Assembly: GCF_000374305.1 (NCBI RefSeq)
Contig: NZ_KB894095.1
Location: 434,001 to 498,000 of the forward strand
DNA from: Actinomadura flavalba DSM 45200
GTDB taxonomy: Bacteria; Actinomycetota; Actinomycetes; Streptosporangiales; Streptosporangiaceae
Length of the DNA: 64,000 nt
Reading direction: 5' to 3'
Shown here: positions 18,176 through 27,369 of the stretch, in pieces
How the letters are laid out: every line of letters begins with the position of its first letter
Numbering within the stretch: position 1 is the first letter of the stretch
Notes under the pieces: generated by a model
What the model was told of the DNA's origin: nothing
What the model saw: the letters and a program-made list of their open reading frames with translations, nothing else
The model's database searches: none
Position numbers and translations under genes: made by a program

Positions 18176-19393
18176 GTGCGGAAAAGGACCGACGCCGTCC
18201 TGGCCATCGGCAGCATCGCCCTCGTGACGATCGTCCCCACGGTCCTCGTCCTGCTCCCCTCCGGGAAGGACGACCCGGGCGACGGAGGCCCGCTGGCCGA
18301 CCCCGCCGCGGCCCAGCTCAACGGCCCGCTCCAGGTGCCGCCCACCCCGACGACCGTCGCGCAGCCTCCGCCCACGCAGCCGCAGGGCAACTCCCCGCTG
18401 CCCCCCATCGACGCCGGCACGCCCCCGCCCGGCGGCGGGACGCAGCCGAACCCGGGCCCGCAGCTCCAGAAGCCCTCCGCCTACACCGCGGCCTCCACCG
18501 GCGCGACGATCACCGGCGTGAAGTGGGTCAACAAGAGCAAGTCGCAGTTCGACTTCACCGTCAAGTCGCCCTCGCTCGGCAAGTCGGTCAACGTCCGCGT
18601 GATCGTGCCGAAGGGGTACAAGCGGACGGCGCAGCGCACCTGGCCGACGCTGTACATGTTCCACGGCGGCAACGACAAGTGGGTCTCCTGGACGCGCAGC
18701 ACCGACATCGCCGCCGTGGCGTCCAAGTGGGACACGCTCGTCGCGATGCCCGAGGGCGGCGTGAACGGCTCGTACGTCAACTGGTACAACGGCGGCCGGG
18801 GCGGCAACCCGGCGTGGGAGACCTTCCACACCATCGAGGTCCGCGAGCTGCTGGAGCGCAACTTCCGCGCGGGCGGCGAGCGCGCCGCCATGGGCATCTC
18901 GTCCGGCGCGCAGGGCGCGATGACCTACGCCGCGCGGCAGCCGGGCCTGTTCCGGTACGTCGGCTCGTTCAGCGGCGTGATCTCCATCCTCAGCCCCGGC
19001 GTCCCGGCGCTGCTCATGTACACGAACACCCGGGCGGGCACCAACGCGACCGACATCTGGGGCGACCCGGTCGTCAACCGCAGCAACTGGGCGGCGCACG
19101 ACCCGACGTCGCTGCTCAGCCGCCTCAAGGGCACGCAGGTGCACGTGTCGGCGGGCAACGGCAAGCCCGGCCCGTTCGACCCGGAGGGCAAGGCGCCGTG
19201 GGACATCCGCTACCTGAGCGAGGGCCAGGTCGAGCGGACCACCAAGGACTTCGTCGCCCGCGCGCAGAGGCTCGGCGTCCCCGTCTCGGCGAACCTCTAC
19301 GGTGAGGGCTCGCACTCCTGGGGCTACTGGAAGCGCGAGATGCACGCCCAGTTCCCGGTCGCGATGAAGGCGCTCGGCGCCCGCAGGTCCTGA
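18176..19393 (+). CDS. Membrane-anchored or secreted esterase (antigen 85/esterase D-like)
   Basis: The protein has 405 residues. GTG 18176 follows AAGGGAGAG. The N-terminus MRKRTDAVLAIGSIALVTI is a signal peptide or membrane anchor without a clear cleavage site, followed by a Pro-rich linker to about residue 100. The hydrolase domain has LYMFHGGNDKW (oxyanion region), nucleophile elbow GISSGAQGAM near residue 244, and a C-terminal GEGSHSWGYW holding the probable catalytic His. This matches the esterase/antigen-85-like alpha/beta-hydrolases of actinomycetes. The substrate is unknown. Confidence 0.8.
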   Translation: MRKRTDAVLAIGSIALVTIVPTVLVLLPSGKDDPGDGGPLADPAAAQLNGPLQVPPTPTTVAQPPPTQPQGNSPLPPIDAGTPPPGGGTQPNPGPQLQKPSAYTAASTGATITGVKWVNKSKSQFDFTVKSPSLGKSVNVRVIVPKGYKRTAQRTWPTLYMFHGGNDKWVSWTRSTDIAAVASKWDTLVAMPEGGVNGSYVNWYNGGRGGNPAWETFHTIEVRELLERNFRAGGERAAMGISSGAQGAMTYAARQPGLFRYVGSFSGVISILSPGVPALLMYTNTRAGTNATDIWGDPVVNRSNWAAHDPTSLLSRLKGTQVHVSAGNGKPGPFDPEGKAPWDIRYLSEGQVERTTKDFVARAQRLGVPVSANLYGEGSHSWGYWKREMHAQFPVAMKALGARRS

Positions 19394-19401
19394 CCGCTTC
19401 C

Positions 19402-19435
19402 GACGAAGGCCCGGCCTCCGAGCCGGGCCTTCGTC
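19402..19435. terminator. Bidirectional terminator hairpin
   Basis: A perfect 14-bp stem (GACGAAGGCCCGGC) with a six-base loop separates convergent genes ending at 19393 (+) and 19434 (-); its right arm touches the stop codon of the minus-strand gene. Confidence 0.85.
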
Positions 19436-22400
19436 ATGGGACGTCCTCCTTGGCCCCGGCCGCCAGTTCGGCGGCCAGGGCGTCGTCGCCCAGCGCGGCG
19501 CGCAGGTCCTCGGTGAGGCGGTCGGCGTCCTGCCGCTCGACGGGCGCGCGGGGCAGACCGGCGCGGACGCGTGTCTCCGTCGCGGCGCCGAGCAGGCGCG
19601 CGGCGCGGCGGGAGTCGCCCGCGCCGTGGACGGCGGCGGCCAGCCCCTCCACGGCGAAGGCGACGTCGCGCGGGGCGTCCAGCGCGCGGCCCGCGTCCAG
19701 CGCGCGCGTGTGAAGGCGGACGGCGCGGGACGTCTCGCCGCGCGTCGCGGCGATCTGTCCGAGGCCGACGAGCACCAGCGGCAGGTACAGGGGCGGCGCG
19801 CCGTCCTCGGGGATGCCCGCGAGCAGGTCCGACAGCCGGGTCTCGGCGGCGTCCAGGTCACCGAGCCGGTGGCCGGTCAGGCCGAGGCCGAGTTCACCGA
19901 GGACGCGGGCGCTCTCGTCGCCCTGCTCGGCGCCGTGCCCGGCGGCCCGCGCGAACGCCGCGCGCGCCGCCGCGAAGTCGGCGCGCTGGTAGCAGATCCA
20001 GCCGAGCCAGCCTTCGCCGGCGGCGGCGTCGGCGCCGAGCCGCAGTTCCCCGGCGAGACGCAGGACGTCGCGCTGGAGGCGGGCCGCGCGGCCGAGGTCG
20101 CCGGTGAGTTCGGCGTGCGCGGCGAGCCACTGGCCCGCGTTGACGCGGCCCCAGCGGTCACCGAGCCGGGTGAAGAGGTGGACGGCGCGCTGCGCGGCCC
20201 GTTCGAGGGCGTCGGCGTCGGCGTGCGCGTGGGCGTGCAGGGACGCGAGGAGGAGCGTCGCGGCGGTGCTCCAGTCGTCTCCGGCGGCGGCGCATTCGGC
20301 GGTCAGCGGGCCGAGCGCGGCGCCGGTCCCGGCGGCGTCGGCCTCCGAGCCGCCGTACCGGACGAACCAGTGCGCGCGGGCGCGGGCGACGGGGTCGGTG
20401 ACGGCGGCGAGGCCGTCCAGCGCGGCGTCGCGGCGCGCCGCCCAGTCGGCGGTGTCGCCCTGGAGCCCGGCGTAGCCGGTCGCCCACGCGACGGCGGCGG
20501 CCCGGTCGGCGGCGGGCCCGCCGGGCAGTGCGAGGGCGGCGGCGAGGGTGCGGCGGGCCTCGGTCCAGCGGCCGCGCAGCAGCCGGTACCAGGCCAGGGC
20601 GAGCGCGAGCCGCAGGGCGGTCGCGGCGTCCCCGGCGCGGACGGCGGCGTCGGACGCGGCCCGCAGGTTCGCGGCCTCGGCGTCCAGCAGGTCCAGCCCG
20701 TCGAGCTGCGCGGGGCCGCGTAGCTCGGTGCGTTCCGCGAGCCCGGCGTAGTAGGCGGCGTGCCGCGCCCGCGCGGCGGCCTCCGCGGCGGGGTCGAGGC
20801 GGGTGAGCGCGTAGGCGGCGACCGACTCCAGCAACCGGTAGCGGGGGCCGTCGGCGCGGGTGACCAGGGAGCGGTCCACGAGCCGGACGAGCGCGTCGAG
20901 CACGTCGCCGTCGCAGACCTGCCCGGCCGCCTCGGGCGTGCAGCCGTCCGCGAAGACGGCGAGCCGCGCCAGGACGGCGCGGTCGGGTTCGTCCAGCAGC
21001 TCCCAGCTCCAGTCGATCATGGCGTGCAGGGTGCGGTGCCGGGGCGGGGCGCCCCGGTGGCCGGTGGCCAGGAGGCGGAAGCGGTCGTCCAGGCGGGCGA
21101 CGAGCCCGGCGGTGCCGAGCGCGCGGACGCGGGTCGCGGCCAGCTCCAGCGCGAGCGGGATGCCGTCGAGGCGGCGGCACAGCACGGCGACGTCGGGGGT
21201 GACGGCGAAGGACCGGTCGGCGGCGCGGGCCCGCTCGTTGAACAGCGCGACCGCGCCGGACGCGGCCAGCGCGGCGGCGTCGGCGCCGGGCGGCGGCACG
21301 TCCAGCGGCGGGACGCTCCACACCGTCTCCCCCGGCACGTCCAGCGGTTCGCGGCCGGTGGCGAGGACGCGGACGCCGGGCGCCCCGGCCAGCAGCCGGA
21401 CGACGACGCCCGCGACCTCGTCCAGGACGTGCTCGCAGTTGTCCAGGACGAGCAGCGCCCGCCGCCCGCGCAGCGCGGTGACGAGCCGGTCGGGCGGCGG
21501 CGGGTCGGCGCGGTCGTGCAGGCCGAGCACGGCGGTGATCGCCTCGGCGACGTCGGCGCCCCGGTCGAGCGCGGCCAGCTCGACGAACCACACCTCGCCC
21601 GGGACCGCCCCGGCGGCGGCCAGCGCGAGCCGCGTCTTGCCGACGCCGCCGGGCCCGGCGAGGGTGACGAGCCGGTCGGTCTCCAGCAGGGCGCGGACGT
21701 CGGTGAGCGCGGCGTCCCGGCCGATCAGCGGCGTCGGGTGCACGGGCAGGTTGCCGGTGGCGGGGGCGCTGAGCGCCGGGTCCTGGGTGAGGATCGCGCG
21801 GTGCAGGGCGACGAGTTCCGGCCCGGGGTCGAGGCCGAGTTCGTCGGCCAGGGCGGCGCGCAGCCGCTCGTACGCGGCCAGTGCCTCGCTCTGCCGTCCC
21901 GCCCCGTACAGTGCGCGCAGGTGCAGGCCGACCAGGCGTTCGCGCAGCGGATGCGCGGCGACGTCGGCGGCAAGTGCGGCAGCCAAGGCGGCGTGCTCGC
22001 CGCGTTCCAGCCGGGCCTGCGCGCAATCCTCGACGGCGGTGATCCGCAGTTCGGCCAGGTGCGCGGCGGCGGCCCGCGCGAACGGCGCGTCGGCGACGTC
22101 GGCGAACGCCGGGCCCCGCCACAGCGCGAGCGCCCGGCCGAGCGCGTCCGCGCCGCCCTCGGCGAGCAGGGCGTGGAACTCGCGCGCGTCCGATCCGCCG
22201 GTGCCGAGGCGGAGGGCGTAGCCGCCGGGCGTGGACTCCACGAGCGCCCGCGCGCCCGGCTCGGCGTCCTCCAGCGCGCGGCGGAGCTGCGACACCTTGA
22301 CCGACAGCGCGGCGGGCGGGTTGGCGGGCGGCGCGTCGCCCCACAGGTCGTCGATGAGCCGGTCGGCGGGGACGGACGCGCCGTCGTGCGCGAGCAGATC

Positions 22401-22493
22401 GGCCAGCAGGGCGCGGACCTGACGGCCGGGGACGGGCACCGGGACACCGGCGTCCGTCCAGGCGGTGACCGGACCCAGCACCCCGAAACGCAT
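19434..22493 (-). CDS. AfsR/SARP-family ATPase transcriptional regulator
   Basis: The protein has 1019 residues. It shows, in order, an OmpR-like winged helix (1-95), BTAD domain (98-240), NB-ARC-type ATPase with Walker A GPGGVGKT at 280-287 and ALLVLDNCEHVLD as the Walker B region, and a long TPR-like C-terminal half rich in Ala/Leu helices. AfsR-like proteins bind direct repeats and activate secondary metabolism or stress genes after ATP-dependent switching. It is divergent from the flavin reductase gene, with 64 bases between the starts, so that operon is the most likely target. No clear ribosome binding site precedes ATG 22493. Confidence 0.85.
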   Translation of the reverse strand: MRFGVLGPVTAWTDAGVPVPVPGRQVRALLADLLAHDGASVPADRLIDDLWGDAPPANPPAALSVKVSQLRRALEDAEPGARALVESTPGGYALRLGTGGSDAREFHALLAEGGADALGRALALWRGPAFADVADAPFARAAAAHLAELRITAVEDCAQARLERGEHAALAAALAADVAAHPLRERLVGLHLRALYGAGRQSEALAAYERLRAALADELGLDPGPELVALHRAILTQDPALSAPATGNLPVHPTPLIGRDAALTDVRALLETDRLVTLAGPGGVGKTRLALAAAGAVPGEVWFVELAALDRGADVAEAITAVLGLHDRADPPPPDRLVTALRGRRALLVLDNCEHVLDEVAGVVVRLLAGAPGVRVLATGREPLDVPGETVWSVPPLDVPPPGADAAALAASGAVALFNERARAADRSFAVTPDVAVLCRRLDGIPLALELAATRVRALGTAGLVARLDDRFRLLATGHRGAPPRHRTLHAMIDWSWELLDEPDRAVLARLAVFADGCTPEAAGQVCDGDVLDALVRLVDRSLVTRADGPRYRLLESVAAYALTRLDPAAEAAARARHAAYYAGLAERTELRGPAQLDGLDLLDAEAANLRAASDAAVRAGDAATALRLALALAWYRLLRGRWTEARRTLAAALALPGGPAADRAAAVAWATGYAGLQGDTADWAARRDAALDGLAAVTDPVARARAHWFVRYGGSEADAAGTGAALGPLTAECAAAGDDWSTAATLLLASLHAHAHADADALERAAQRAVHLFTRLGDRWGRVNAGQWLAAHAELTGDLGRAARLQRDVLRLAGELRLGADAAAGEGWLGWICYQRADFAAARAAFARAAGHGAEQGDESARVLGELGLGLTGHRLGDLDAAETRLSDLLAGIPEDGAPPLYLPLVLVGLGQIAATRGETSRAVRLHTRALDAGRALDAPRDVAFAVEGLAAAVHGAGDSRRAARLLGAATETRVRAGLPRAPVERQDADRLTEDLRAALGDDALAAELAAGAKEDVP

Positions 22494-22557
22494 GCGCGCA
22501 CGATAGCCGGTCGTCGACGGTAAGGATTCGGAAAGGCGCTTCCGGCAAGCTGTGGGC

Positions 22558-23145
22558 ATGTGCGAAGGGGAGGACACGACGATCCGCGTGGCGGTCATCA
22601 TCGCCAGCACGCGGACCGGCCGCTTCGGGCCGACGGTCGCGGAGTGGTTCGCCGGGCGCGCCCGGCGGCGGCCCGGCCTCACGGTCGATCTCATCGACCT
22701 GGCCGCCGCCGCGCTCCCGGCGACCCTGCCGGACGAGGACACGGCCGCGCCGCCGCAGGTGGCGGCGCTCGCGCCCCGGCTGGCGGCGGCGGACGCGTTC
22801 GCGATCGTCACGCCCGAGTACAACCAGAGCTTCCCCGCTCCGCTCAAGACGGCCATCGACTGGTTCTGCGCCGAGTGGCGGGCCAAACCCGTCGCGATCA
22901 TCGGCTACGGCCGCGACTCGGGCGGCGCGCTGGCCGCCGCGCAGCTCCGGCAGGTGTTCGCCGAGCTGGACGCGGTGACGATCCGGGACGGCCTGCTGCT
23001 CCCCCGTTACTGGGAGCTGTTCGCCGCCGACGGGTCCTGGCCGCGCCGCTCGGCGGACTGCACGATGGCCGTCACGACCACGCTCGACCGGCTGACCTGG
23101 TGGGCCCGCGCCCTGCGCGACGCCCGCACCGCACGTCCCTACTGA
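22558..23145 (+). CDS. NADPH-dependent FMN reductase family protein
   Basis: The protein has 195 residues with a flavodoxin-like fold. IRVAVIIASTRTGRFGPTVA forms the phosphate-binding loop for FMN and TPEYNQSFPAPLKTAIDW is the family signature. It should reduce FMN or quinones with NADPH in the cytosol. It is first in a head-to-tail series with the DHFR-like gene (12-base gap). A GTG two codons upstream (22552) is an alternative start. Confidence 0.85.
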   Translation: MCEGEDTTIRVAVIIASTRTGRFGPTVAEWFAGRARRRPGLTVDLIDLAAAALPATLPDEDTAAPPQVAALAPRLAAADAFAIVTPEYNQSFPAPLKTAIDWFCAEWRAKPVAIIGYGRDSGGALAAAQLRQVFAELDAVTIRDGLLLPRYWELFAADGSWPRRSADCTMAVTTTLDRLTWWARALRDARTARPY

Positions 23146-23157
23146 AGGAGAACTCCC

Positions 23158-23730
23158 ATGCGCAAGATCATCAACAGCACGTACATCTCGCTCGACGGCG
23201 TCATCGAGAACCCGCACCTGTGGACGATGAAGTACTTCGGCGAGGGCGCCGCCGCCTACGCCCGCGAGCTGCTGTTCTCCTGCGACGCGCTGCTCAACGG
23301 CCGCCTCACCTACGAGGCGTTCGCGCAGACGTGGCCGTCGATGGAGGAGCAGACGGGCGACTTCGGCGTCCGGATGAACACGCTGCCGCACTACGTCGTG
23401 TCGACGTCGCTCAAGGAGGACCAGGCGACCTGGGCGAACACGACGATCATCCGGGACGACGTGCCCGCCGCGCTCGTACGGCTCAAGGAGGAGCCCGGCC
23501 AGGACATCCTCCAGTACGGGTTCGGGGACGTGTCGCGGCTGCTCGTCGAGCACGACCTGCTGGACGAGCTGCGGCTGTGGATTCACCCGGTCATCGTCGG
23601 CACCGGCACCCCGTCCGATCTGCTGGCCCGCGAGGGGTTCGCGTCCGCGTGGAACCTCGCGGACACGACGACGCTGGACACCGGCGTCATCGTCGCGACC
23701 TTCACCCCGGACCGCTCCGAAGAAAGCTGA
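23158..23730 (+). CDS. Dihydrofolate reductase family protein (RibD C-terminal-like)
   Basis: The protein has 190 residues; ATG follows GAAGGAG. It begins MRKIINSTYISLDGVIENPH, typical of the stand-alone RibD-C/YwjB-like reductases, with LLNGRLTYEAFAQTWP and QYGFGDVSRLLVEHDLLDEL as further signatures. It binds NADPH; the substrate of these stand-alone members is unknown. It is co-transcribed with the flavin reductase; a hairpin separates it from the YCII gene. Confidence 0.85.
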   Translation: MRKIINSTYISLDGVIENPHLWTMKYFGEGAAAYARELLFSCDALLNGRLTYEAFAQTWPSMEEQTGDFGVRMNTLPHYVVSTSLKEDQATWANTTIIRDDVPAALVRLKEEPGQDILQYGFGDVSRLLVEHDLLDELRLWIHPVIVGTGTPSDLLAREGFASAWNLADTTTLDTGVIVATFTPDRSEES

Positions 23731-23740
23731 GAAAAAATGC

Positions 23741-23768
23741 GGGGCGGATGTCGAACGGCGTCCGCCCC
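23741..23768 (+). terminator. Hairpin, possible terminator or attenuator
   Basis: GGGGCGGA pairs with TCCGCCCC across a 12-base loop, directly after the DHFR-family gene and 57 bases before the YCII gene. The 8-bp stem is modest, so partial read-through into the next genes is possible. Confidence 0.5.
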
Positions 23769-23824
23769 GATCGACGCAGGGGTGAGAGGCCGCACCGAGC
23801 GGCCCCGAACCGAAGGAGACGGCG

Positions 23825-24175
23825 ATGCGCTACCTCATGATGACGACCGAGACCGGCGACACCGGCGAGTGGAACCCGGAGCAGGCGGCCGCGATGGGCG
23901 CGTTCATCGAGGAGCTGACCCGCTCCGGCGCCCTGCTGGCGACCGGCGGGCTCGACCCGCACCCGAAGCGGATCGCGTCCAAGGACGGCAAGGTGACGGT
24001 CACCGACGGCCCCTTCGCCGAGGCCAAGGAGCAGGTCGTCGGGTTCGCGCTCATCGACGTGCGCACCGAGGAGGAGGCCGTCGAACTGTCCCGCCGCTTC
24101 TGGGCGGTCGCCGGGGACGGCGCGGGCGTCATCCACCGCGTCTTCTCCCCCGGCGACGACATGCCGACGGGTTGA
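23825..24175 (+). CDS. YCII/DGPF-domain protein
   Basis: The protein has 116 residues; ATG follows GAAGGAGA. It contains the family motif VTDGPFAEAKE near residue 60, which gives the DGPF name, and starts MRYLMMTTETGDTG. Such proteins are YciI-like ferredoxin-fold proteins and are known genomic partners of ECF42-type sigma factors, exactly as seen with the next gene 39 bases downstream. It is probably part of the signalling output or input of that sigma factor. Confidence 0.88.
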   Translation: MRYLMMTTETGDTGEWNPEQAAAMGAFIEELTRSGALLATGGLDPHPKRIASKDGKVTVTDGPFAEAKEQVVGFALIDVRTEEEAVELSRRFWAVAGDGAGVIHRVFSPGDDMPTG

Positions 24176-24214
24176 CGCGGCGCGGCTTGCGCGGCCGGGG
24201 CGGGCGGTGCTGTC

Positions 24215-25474
24215 ATGCGTCCCGTGACAGAAGTGAGTGCGGAGGGCGCCGTCGAGGCCGTCTGGCGGCTGGAGGCGGCGCGGATCGTCGGCGCCCTCAC
24301 GCGGCTCGTGCGGGACGTCGGGCTGGCGGAGGAGCTGGCGCAGGACGCGCTCGTCCTGGCGCTGGAGCAGTGGCCGCAGACCGGCGTCCCGGATAATCCG
24401 GGCGCGTGGCTGATGACGGTCGCGCGGCGCCGCGCCGTGGACCGCATCCGGCGCGACCGGCGGTACGCCGACCGGCTCACCGAGATCGGGCACCGGCTGG
24501 AGACCGGGGCCGAGGACGCCTACACCACCGTCCTCGACCCCGAGCGGATCGAGGACGACGTCCTGCGGCTCATGTTCGTCGCGTGCCATCCCGTCCTGCC
24601 CGAGCAGGCGCGGGTGGCGCTGACGCTGCGGCTCGTCGGGGGGCTCACCACCGGCGAGATCGCGCGGGCGTTCCTGGTGCCCGAGGCGACGGTCGCGCAG
24701 CGGATCGTGCGGGCGAAGAAGGCGTTGAGCGAGGCCGACGTGCCGTTCGAGGTGCCGTCCGGAGCCGACCGGGCCGCGCGGCTCGGGTCGGTGCTCGCCG
24801 TCGTCTACCTGATCTTCAACGAGGGGTACGCGGCGTCGTCCGGGGACGACTGGATGCGCGCCGACCTGTGCCGGGAGGCGCTGCGGCTCGGCCGGCTGCT
24901 CGCCGGGCTCGTCCCCGGGGAGGCCGAGGCGCACGGGCTCGTCGCGCTGATGGAGTTGCAGGCGTCCCGCACGCGGGCGCGCACCGACGACGACGGGGCG
25001 CCGGTGCCGCTGCCCGAGCAGAACCGGGGCCGCTGGGACCGGCTCCTCATCCGGCGCGGGCTCGCCGCGCTGCTCCGGGCCCGCGAAGTGCAGGACGCGC
25101 CCGGACCGTACGTCCTCCAGGCCGCCATCGCCGCGACGCACGCGGCGGCGCGCACCGCCGCCGACACCGACTGGGCGGGCATCGCCGCCCTGTACGCGCT
25201 GCTGGCGCGGACGGCGCCGTCCCCGATCGTGGAGCTGAACCGGGCCGTCGCCGTCGGGATGGCCGCCGGGCCCGCCGCCGGGCTCGCCGTGCTGGACGCC
25301 GTCGCCGACGACCCGGCGCTGCGCGACCGGCACCTGCTGCCGAGCGTCCGGGGCGACCTGCTCGCCCGGCTCGGCCGGGACGACGAGGCCCGCGCCGAGT
25401 TCGCCCGCGCCGCCGAACGCACCGCCAACGCGGCCGAACGCCGCGCGCTGCTCGCCCGCGCCGCCGCGCCCTGA
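24215..25474 (+). CDS. ECF42-type RNA polymerase sigma factor with C-terminal extension
   Basis: The protein has 419 residues, twice the size of ordinary ECF sigma factors. Sigma-2 is at about 18-85 (AEELAQDALVLALEQWP, NPGAWLMTVARRRAVDRIRR), sigma-4 at about 115-170 (TTGEIARAFLVPEATVAQRIVRAKK), then a helical TPR-like extension to the end, a feature of ECF42. No anti-sigma gene is adjacent, as expected for this group, in which the extension is thought to control activity. The DGPF partner is upstream. GTG codons at 24224 and 24233 are possible starts; none has a clear ribosome binding site. Confidence 0.88.
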   Translation: MRPVTEVSAEGAVEAVWRLEAARIVGALTRLVRDVGLAEELAQDALVLALEQWPQTGVPDNPGAWLMTVARRRAVDRIRRDRRYADRLTEIGHRLETGAEDAYTTVLDPERIEDDVLRLMFVACHPVLPEQARVALTLRLVGGLTTGEIARAFLVPEATVAQRIVRAKKALSEADVPFEVPSGADRAARLGSVLAVVYLIFNEGYAASSGDDWMRADLCREALRLGRLLAGLVPGEAEAHGLVALMELQASRTRARTDDDGAPVPLPEQNRGRWDRLLIRRGLAALLRAREVQDAPGPYVLQAAIAATHAAARTAADTDWAGIAALYALLARTAPSPIVELNRAVAVGMAAGPAAGLAVLDAVADDPALRDRHLLPSVRGDLLARLGRDDEARAEFARAAERTANAAERRALLARAAAP

Positions 25475-25482
25475 GACGCGGC

Positions 25483-25517
25483 GCGGCCCGGACGGTGGGA
25501 GGGACCGTCCGGGCCGC
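25483..25517. terminator. Bidirectional terminator hairpin
   Basis: A perfect 14-bp stem (GCGGCCCGGACGGT) with a seven-base loop lies between convergent genes ending at 25474 (+) and 25536 (-). Confidence 0.85.
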
Positions 25518-25535
25518 GACCTGGGGTGGGAAGGG

Positions 25536-26807
25536 CTAGCAGTTGCCCTTCACGGTCTTGCCGGTGAAGCGGTCGTCCAGGAAGCTGGCGACGTCACGCG
25601 CGGCGGCCCAGTCGGTCGACAGGTGCTCGGCCATGTACGTGTTGCGCCAGGTCGTGTTGATCCCCGCCTTGCAGTACGCGTCGCGGGTACCGTCCTCGGT
25701 CTCGTGCGGGATGATCTCCTCCAGCCAGCCGCGGTACTGGAAGACCGGGAAGCCGATCTTGTACTTGGCGGCCGAGCCCGGGGTGCCGATGTCCACGCCG
25801 ACCTTCTGGCGGTCGACGATCTCGCCCCACGTGGTGCCGTCCGGGCCCTTGACCGCGTAGAGCTGGTCGAGGGTCAGCTTGTCCTTGGTGAAGTTCTCCA
25901 CCTTGGCGCCGAGGAAGACGGCGAGCGTGCCGTAGAGGCAGTTCTTCTTGACGTCCTCGACCGCGCGCTTGCCGGCGTCGTTCATCAGCTCGTTGAACGG
26001 CATCTCGGGGTACTGCGCGTTGAGGCCGATGAGCGCGTCCGCCAGGAACCCGGCGAACAGGCTGCCGTTCAGCGCCTTGGCGGTGATCTTCAGGTCGCCG
26101 GGGACGCCGCCCGCCGCCGCGCCGACGACGTTCAGCTCCGGCGCGTACGACGCGGCGAGCTGCGCGCCCCACAGGGAGGCGTGCCCGCCCTCGGAGTAGC
26201 CCGCGATGGCGACCTTGCCGTCGGCCTTCAGCGACCCGAACGGGATCTGCCGGGAGGCGCGGACGACGTCGAGCAGCGCGTGCCCGGCGTTGAGCCCGTT
26301 GACGTAGGTGTGGACCTGGCCCTTGATGTAGCCGAACCCGTCGGTGGCGGCGACGGCGTGGCCCTTCTCCATGAACCGCTGGAGGTTGCCGCCCTCGTAC
26401 ATGTCGACGAACTGCCCGGCGAGCTGCTTGGAGAACGCGCACTGGGGGCCGGAGCCGAGCGTGCCCGGGTTGAACGCGACGGTGGGCCGGGAGCCGCCCT
26501 TCGTCCACGCCGCGTTGGGAATCGCCACGGTGCCGGTGACGACGCCCTTGGCGCCCTTGGCGTCCGTGGAGACGTACCGGACCTTGTAGCCCTTCATCGG
26601 GATGTCGCCGGGGATGTTGGACAGCTTCACCTCGCGGCACGCCAGCAGGTCGCCGGGGCTGCCGCTCACCGTGCCCTGCTCGGCGTAGATGGCGTCATCG
26701 GAGGCGTTGCACAGCAGCGGGGCGGCACTGGCCGGCGCCGCCACCGCCAACGGAACAGCCGTCGCAGCTCCCACGACGGCGGCCGTCAGCACAGACCGGA
26801 CTCTCAT
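25536..26807 (-). CDS. Secreted lipase (LIP family alpha/beta-hydrolase)
   Basis: The protein has 423 residues; ATG 26807 follows a GGAG site. A signal peptide (VLTAAVVGAATAVPLAVA, cleavage near ASAAP) precedes a LIP-family secretory lipase domain: PTVAFNPGTLGSGPQCAF near the oxyanion region, nucleophile elbow GYSEGGHAS near residue 211, and the conserved C-terminal region with HETEDG and DWAAARDVASFLDDRF. Four or more Cys residues suit a disulfide-bonded extracellular enzyme. It should hydrolyse acylglycerols or similar lipid esters. Confidence 0.85.
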   Translation of the reverse strand: MRVRSVLTAAVVGAATAVPLAVAAPASAAPLLCNASDDAIYAEQGTVSGSPGDLLACREVKLSNIPGDIPMKGYKVRYVSTDAKGAKGVVTGTVAIPNAAWTKGGSRPTVAFNPGTLGSGPQCAFSKQLAGQFVDMYEGGNLQRFMEKGHAVAATDGFGYIKGQVHTYVNGLNAGHALLDVVRASRQIPFGSLKADGKVAIAGYSEGGHASLWGAQLAASYAPELNVVGAAAGGVPGDLKITAKALNGSLFAGFLADALIGLNAQYPEMPFNELMNDAGKRAVEDVKKNCLYGTLAVFLGAKVENFTKDKLTLDQLYAVKGPDGTTWGEIVDRQKVGVDIGTPGSAAKYKIGFPVFQYRGWLEEIIPHETEDGTRDAYCKAGINTTWRNTYMAEHLSTDWAAARDVASFLDDRFTGKTVKGNC

Positions 26808-27098
26808 CACCACTCCAAGGGGTGGGGGGAGGAAAAAGTGATCGCTGATGACAATCCCCCAGGTACAACCCCCCAAGGAATGAACTCCACCCACACCTCA
26901 AAGCCCCGCTTTAGCACTGGACCAACAACTCTGTGACCCACCCCACACTCTGGACCGCTCTCCGCTACAAGCCACCTAACGCCGACCCCCCAGCCCCGCG
27001 CTCCCAGCCAACCCACCCCCCACCGCCACCCACGCTCCGGCCCCCCGCGAAGAAACTCAAAGACACCGATCTCAGGAGCAACCACCAGAGACCCGGCG
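26808..27098. other. Intergenic stretch, C-rich, no gene seen
   Basis: This region holds the lipase promoter on its left and a C-rich, G-poor run on the plus strand (about 26930-27060). Its open frames are Pro-rich and not protein-like. Base composition begins to fall towards the island that follows. Confidence 0.4.
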
Positions 27099-27223
27099 CC
27101 GACGGCGGGCCGCAAGCGTTCCGACGCCGTCGTGCTCGTCGAGCTCCGGTCGTCGCACACCCGGTGTCCGGATGTTCCCCGGCGCCCCGCCGAGCCATCT
27201 CGGCTCTGCATGGCCTACCTGAC
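27099..27223 (+). pseudogene. Fragment of a flavin monooxygenase gene
   Basis: About 125 bases align with positions 29843-29965 of the intact monooxygenase gene at roughly 75-80 percent identity by eye; the last 15 bases (encoding LCMAYL) are nearly identical. No flanking part of the gene is present: the sequence diverges just after the CTGAC. It is a decayed relic of a second copy in the same orientation. Confidence 0.65.
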
Positions 27224-27328
27224 TCGGGAAGCAGCGGAGGGTTCGAGTTCCCTCAAAGCCCTCTCGCACGGTGACGCGACGCTGACGGCAGCCCAGGCGC
27301 ACTCATATACCTGGAGACAACCGGCTTC

Positions 27329-27361
27329 GCATCTCTTCCGCCGCGAAGGCGGAAGAGATGC
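27329..27361 (-). terminator. Terminator hairpin for the minus-strand gene ending at 27370
   Basis: A perfect 14-bp stem (GCATCTCTTCCGCC) with a GCGAA loop lies eight bases past the stop codon of the 164-residue gene. Confidence 0.75.
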
Positions 27362-27369
27362 CCATCAGA

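Noticed and set aside
20158..23586. Long minus-strand open frame
   Set aside because: It is an out-of-frame shadow of the AfsR-like gene and antisense to the reductase genes; composition is Arg/Pro/Ala only.
27234..27256. T-arm-like GAGGG-TTCGAGT-TCCCTC, possible tRNA
   Set aside because: No acceptor, D or anticodon arm can be folded around it; the stem needs a non-standard pair at the loop border.
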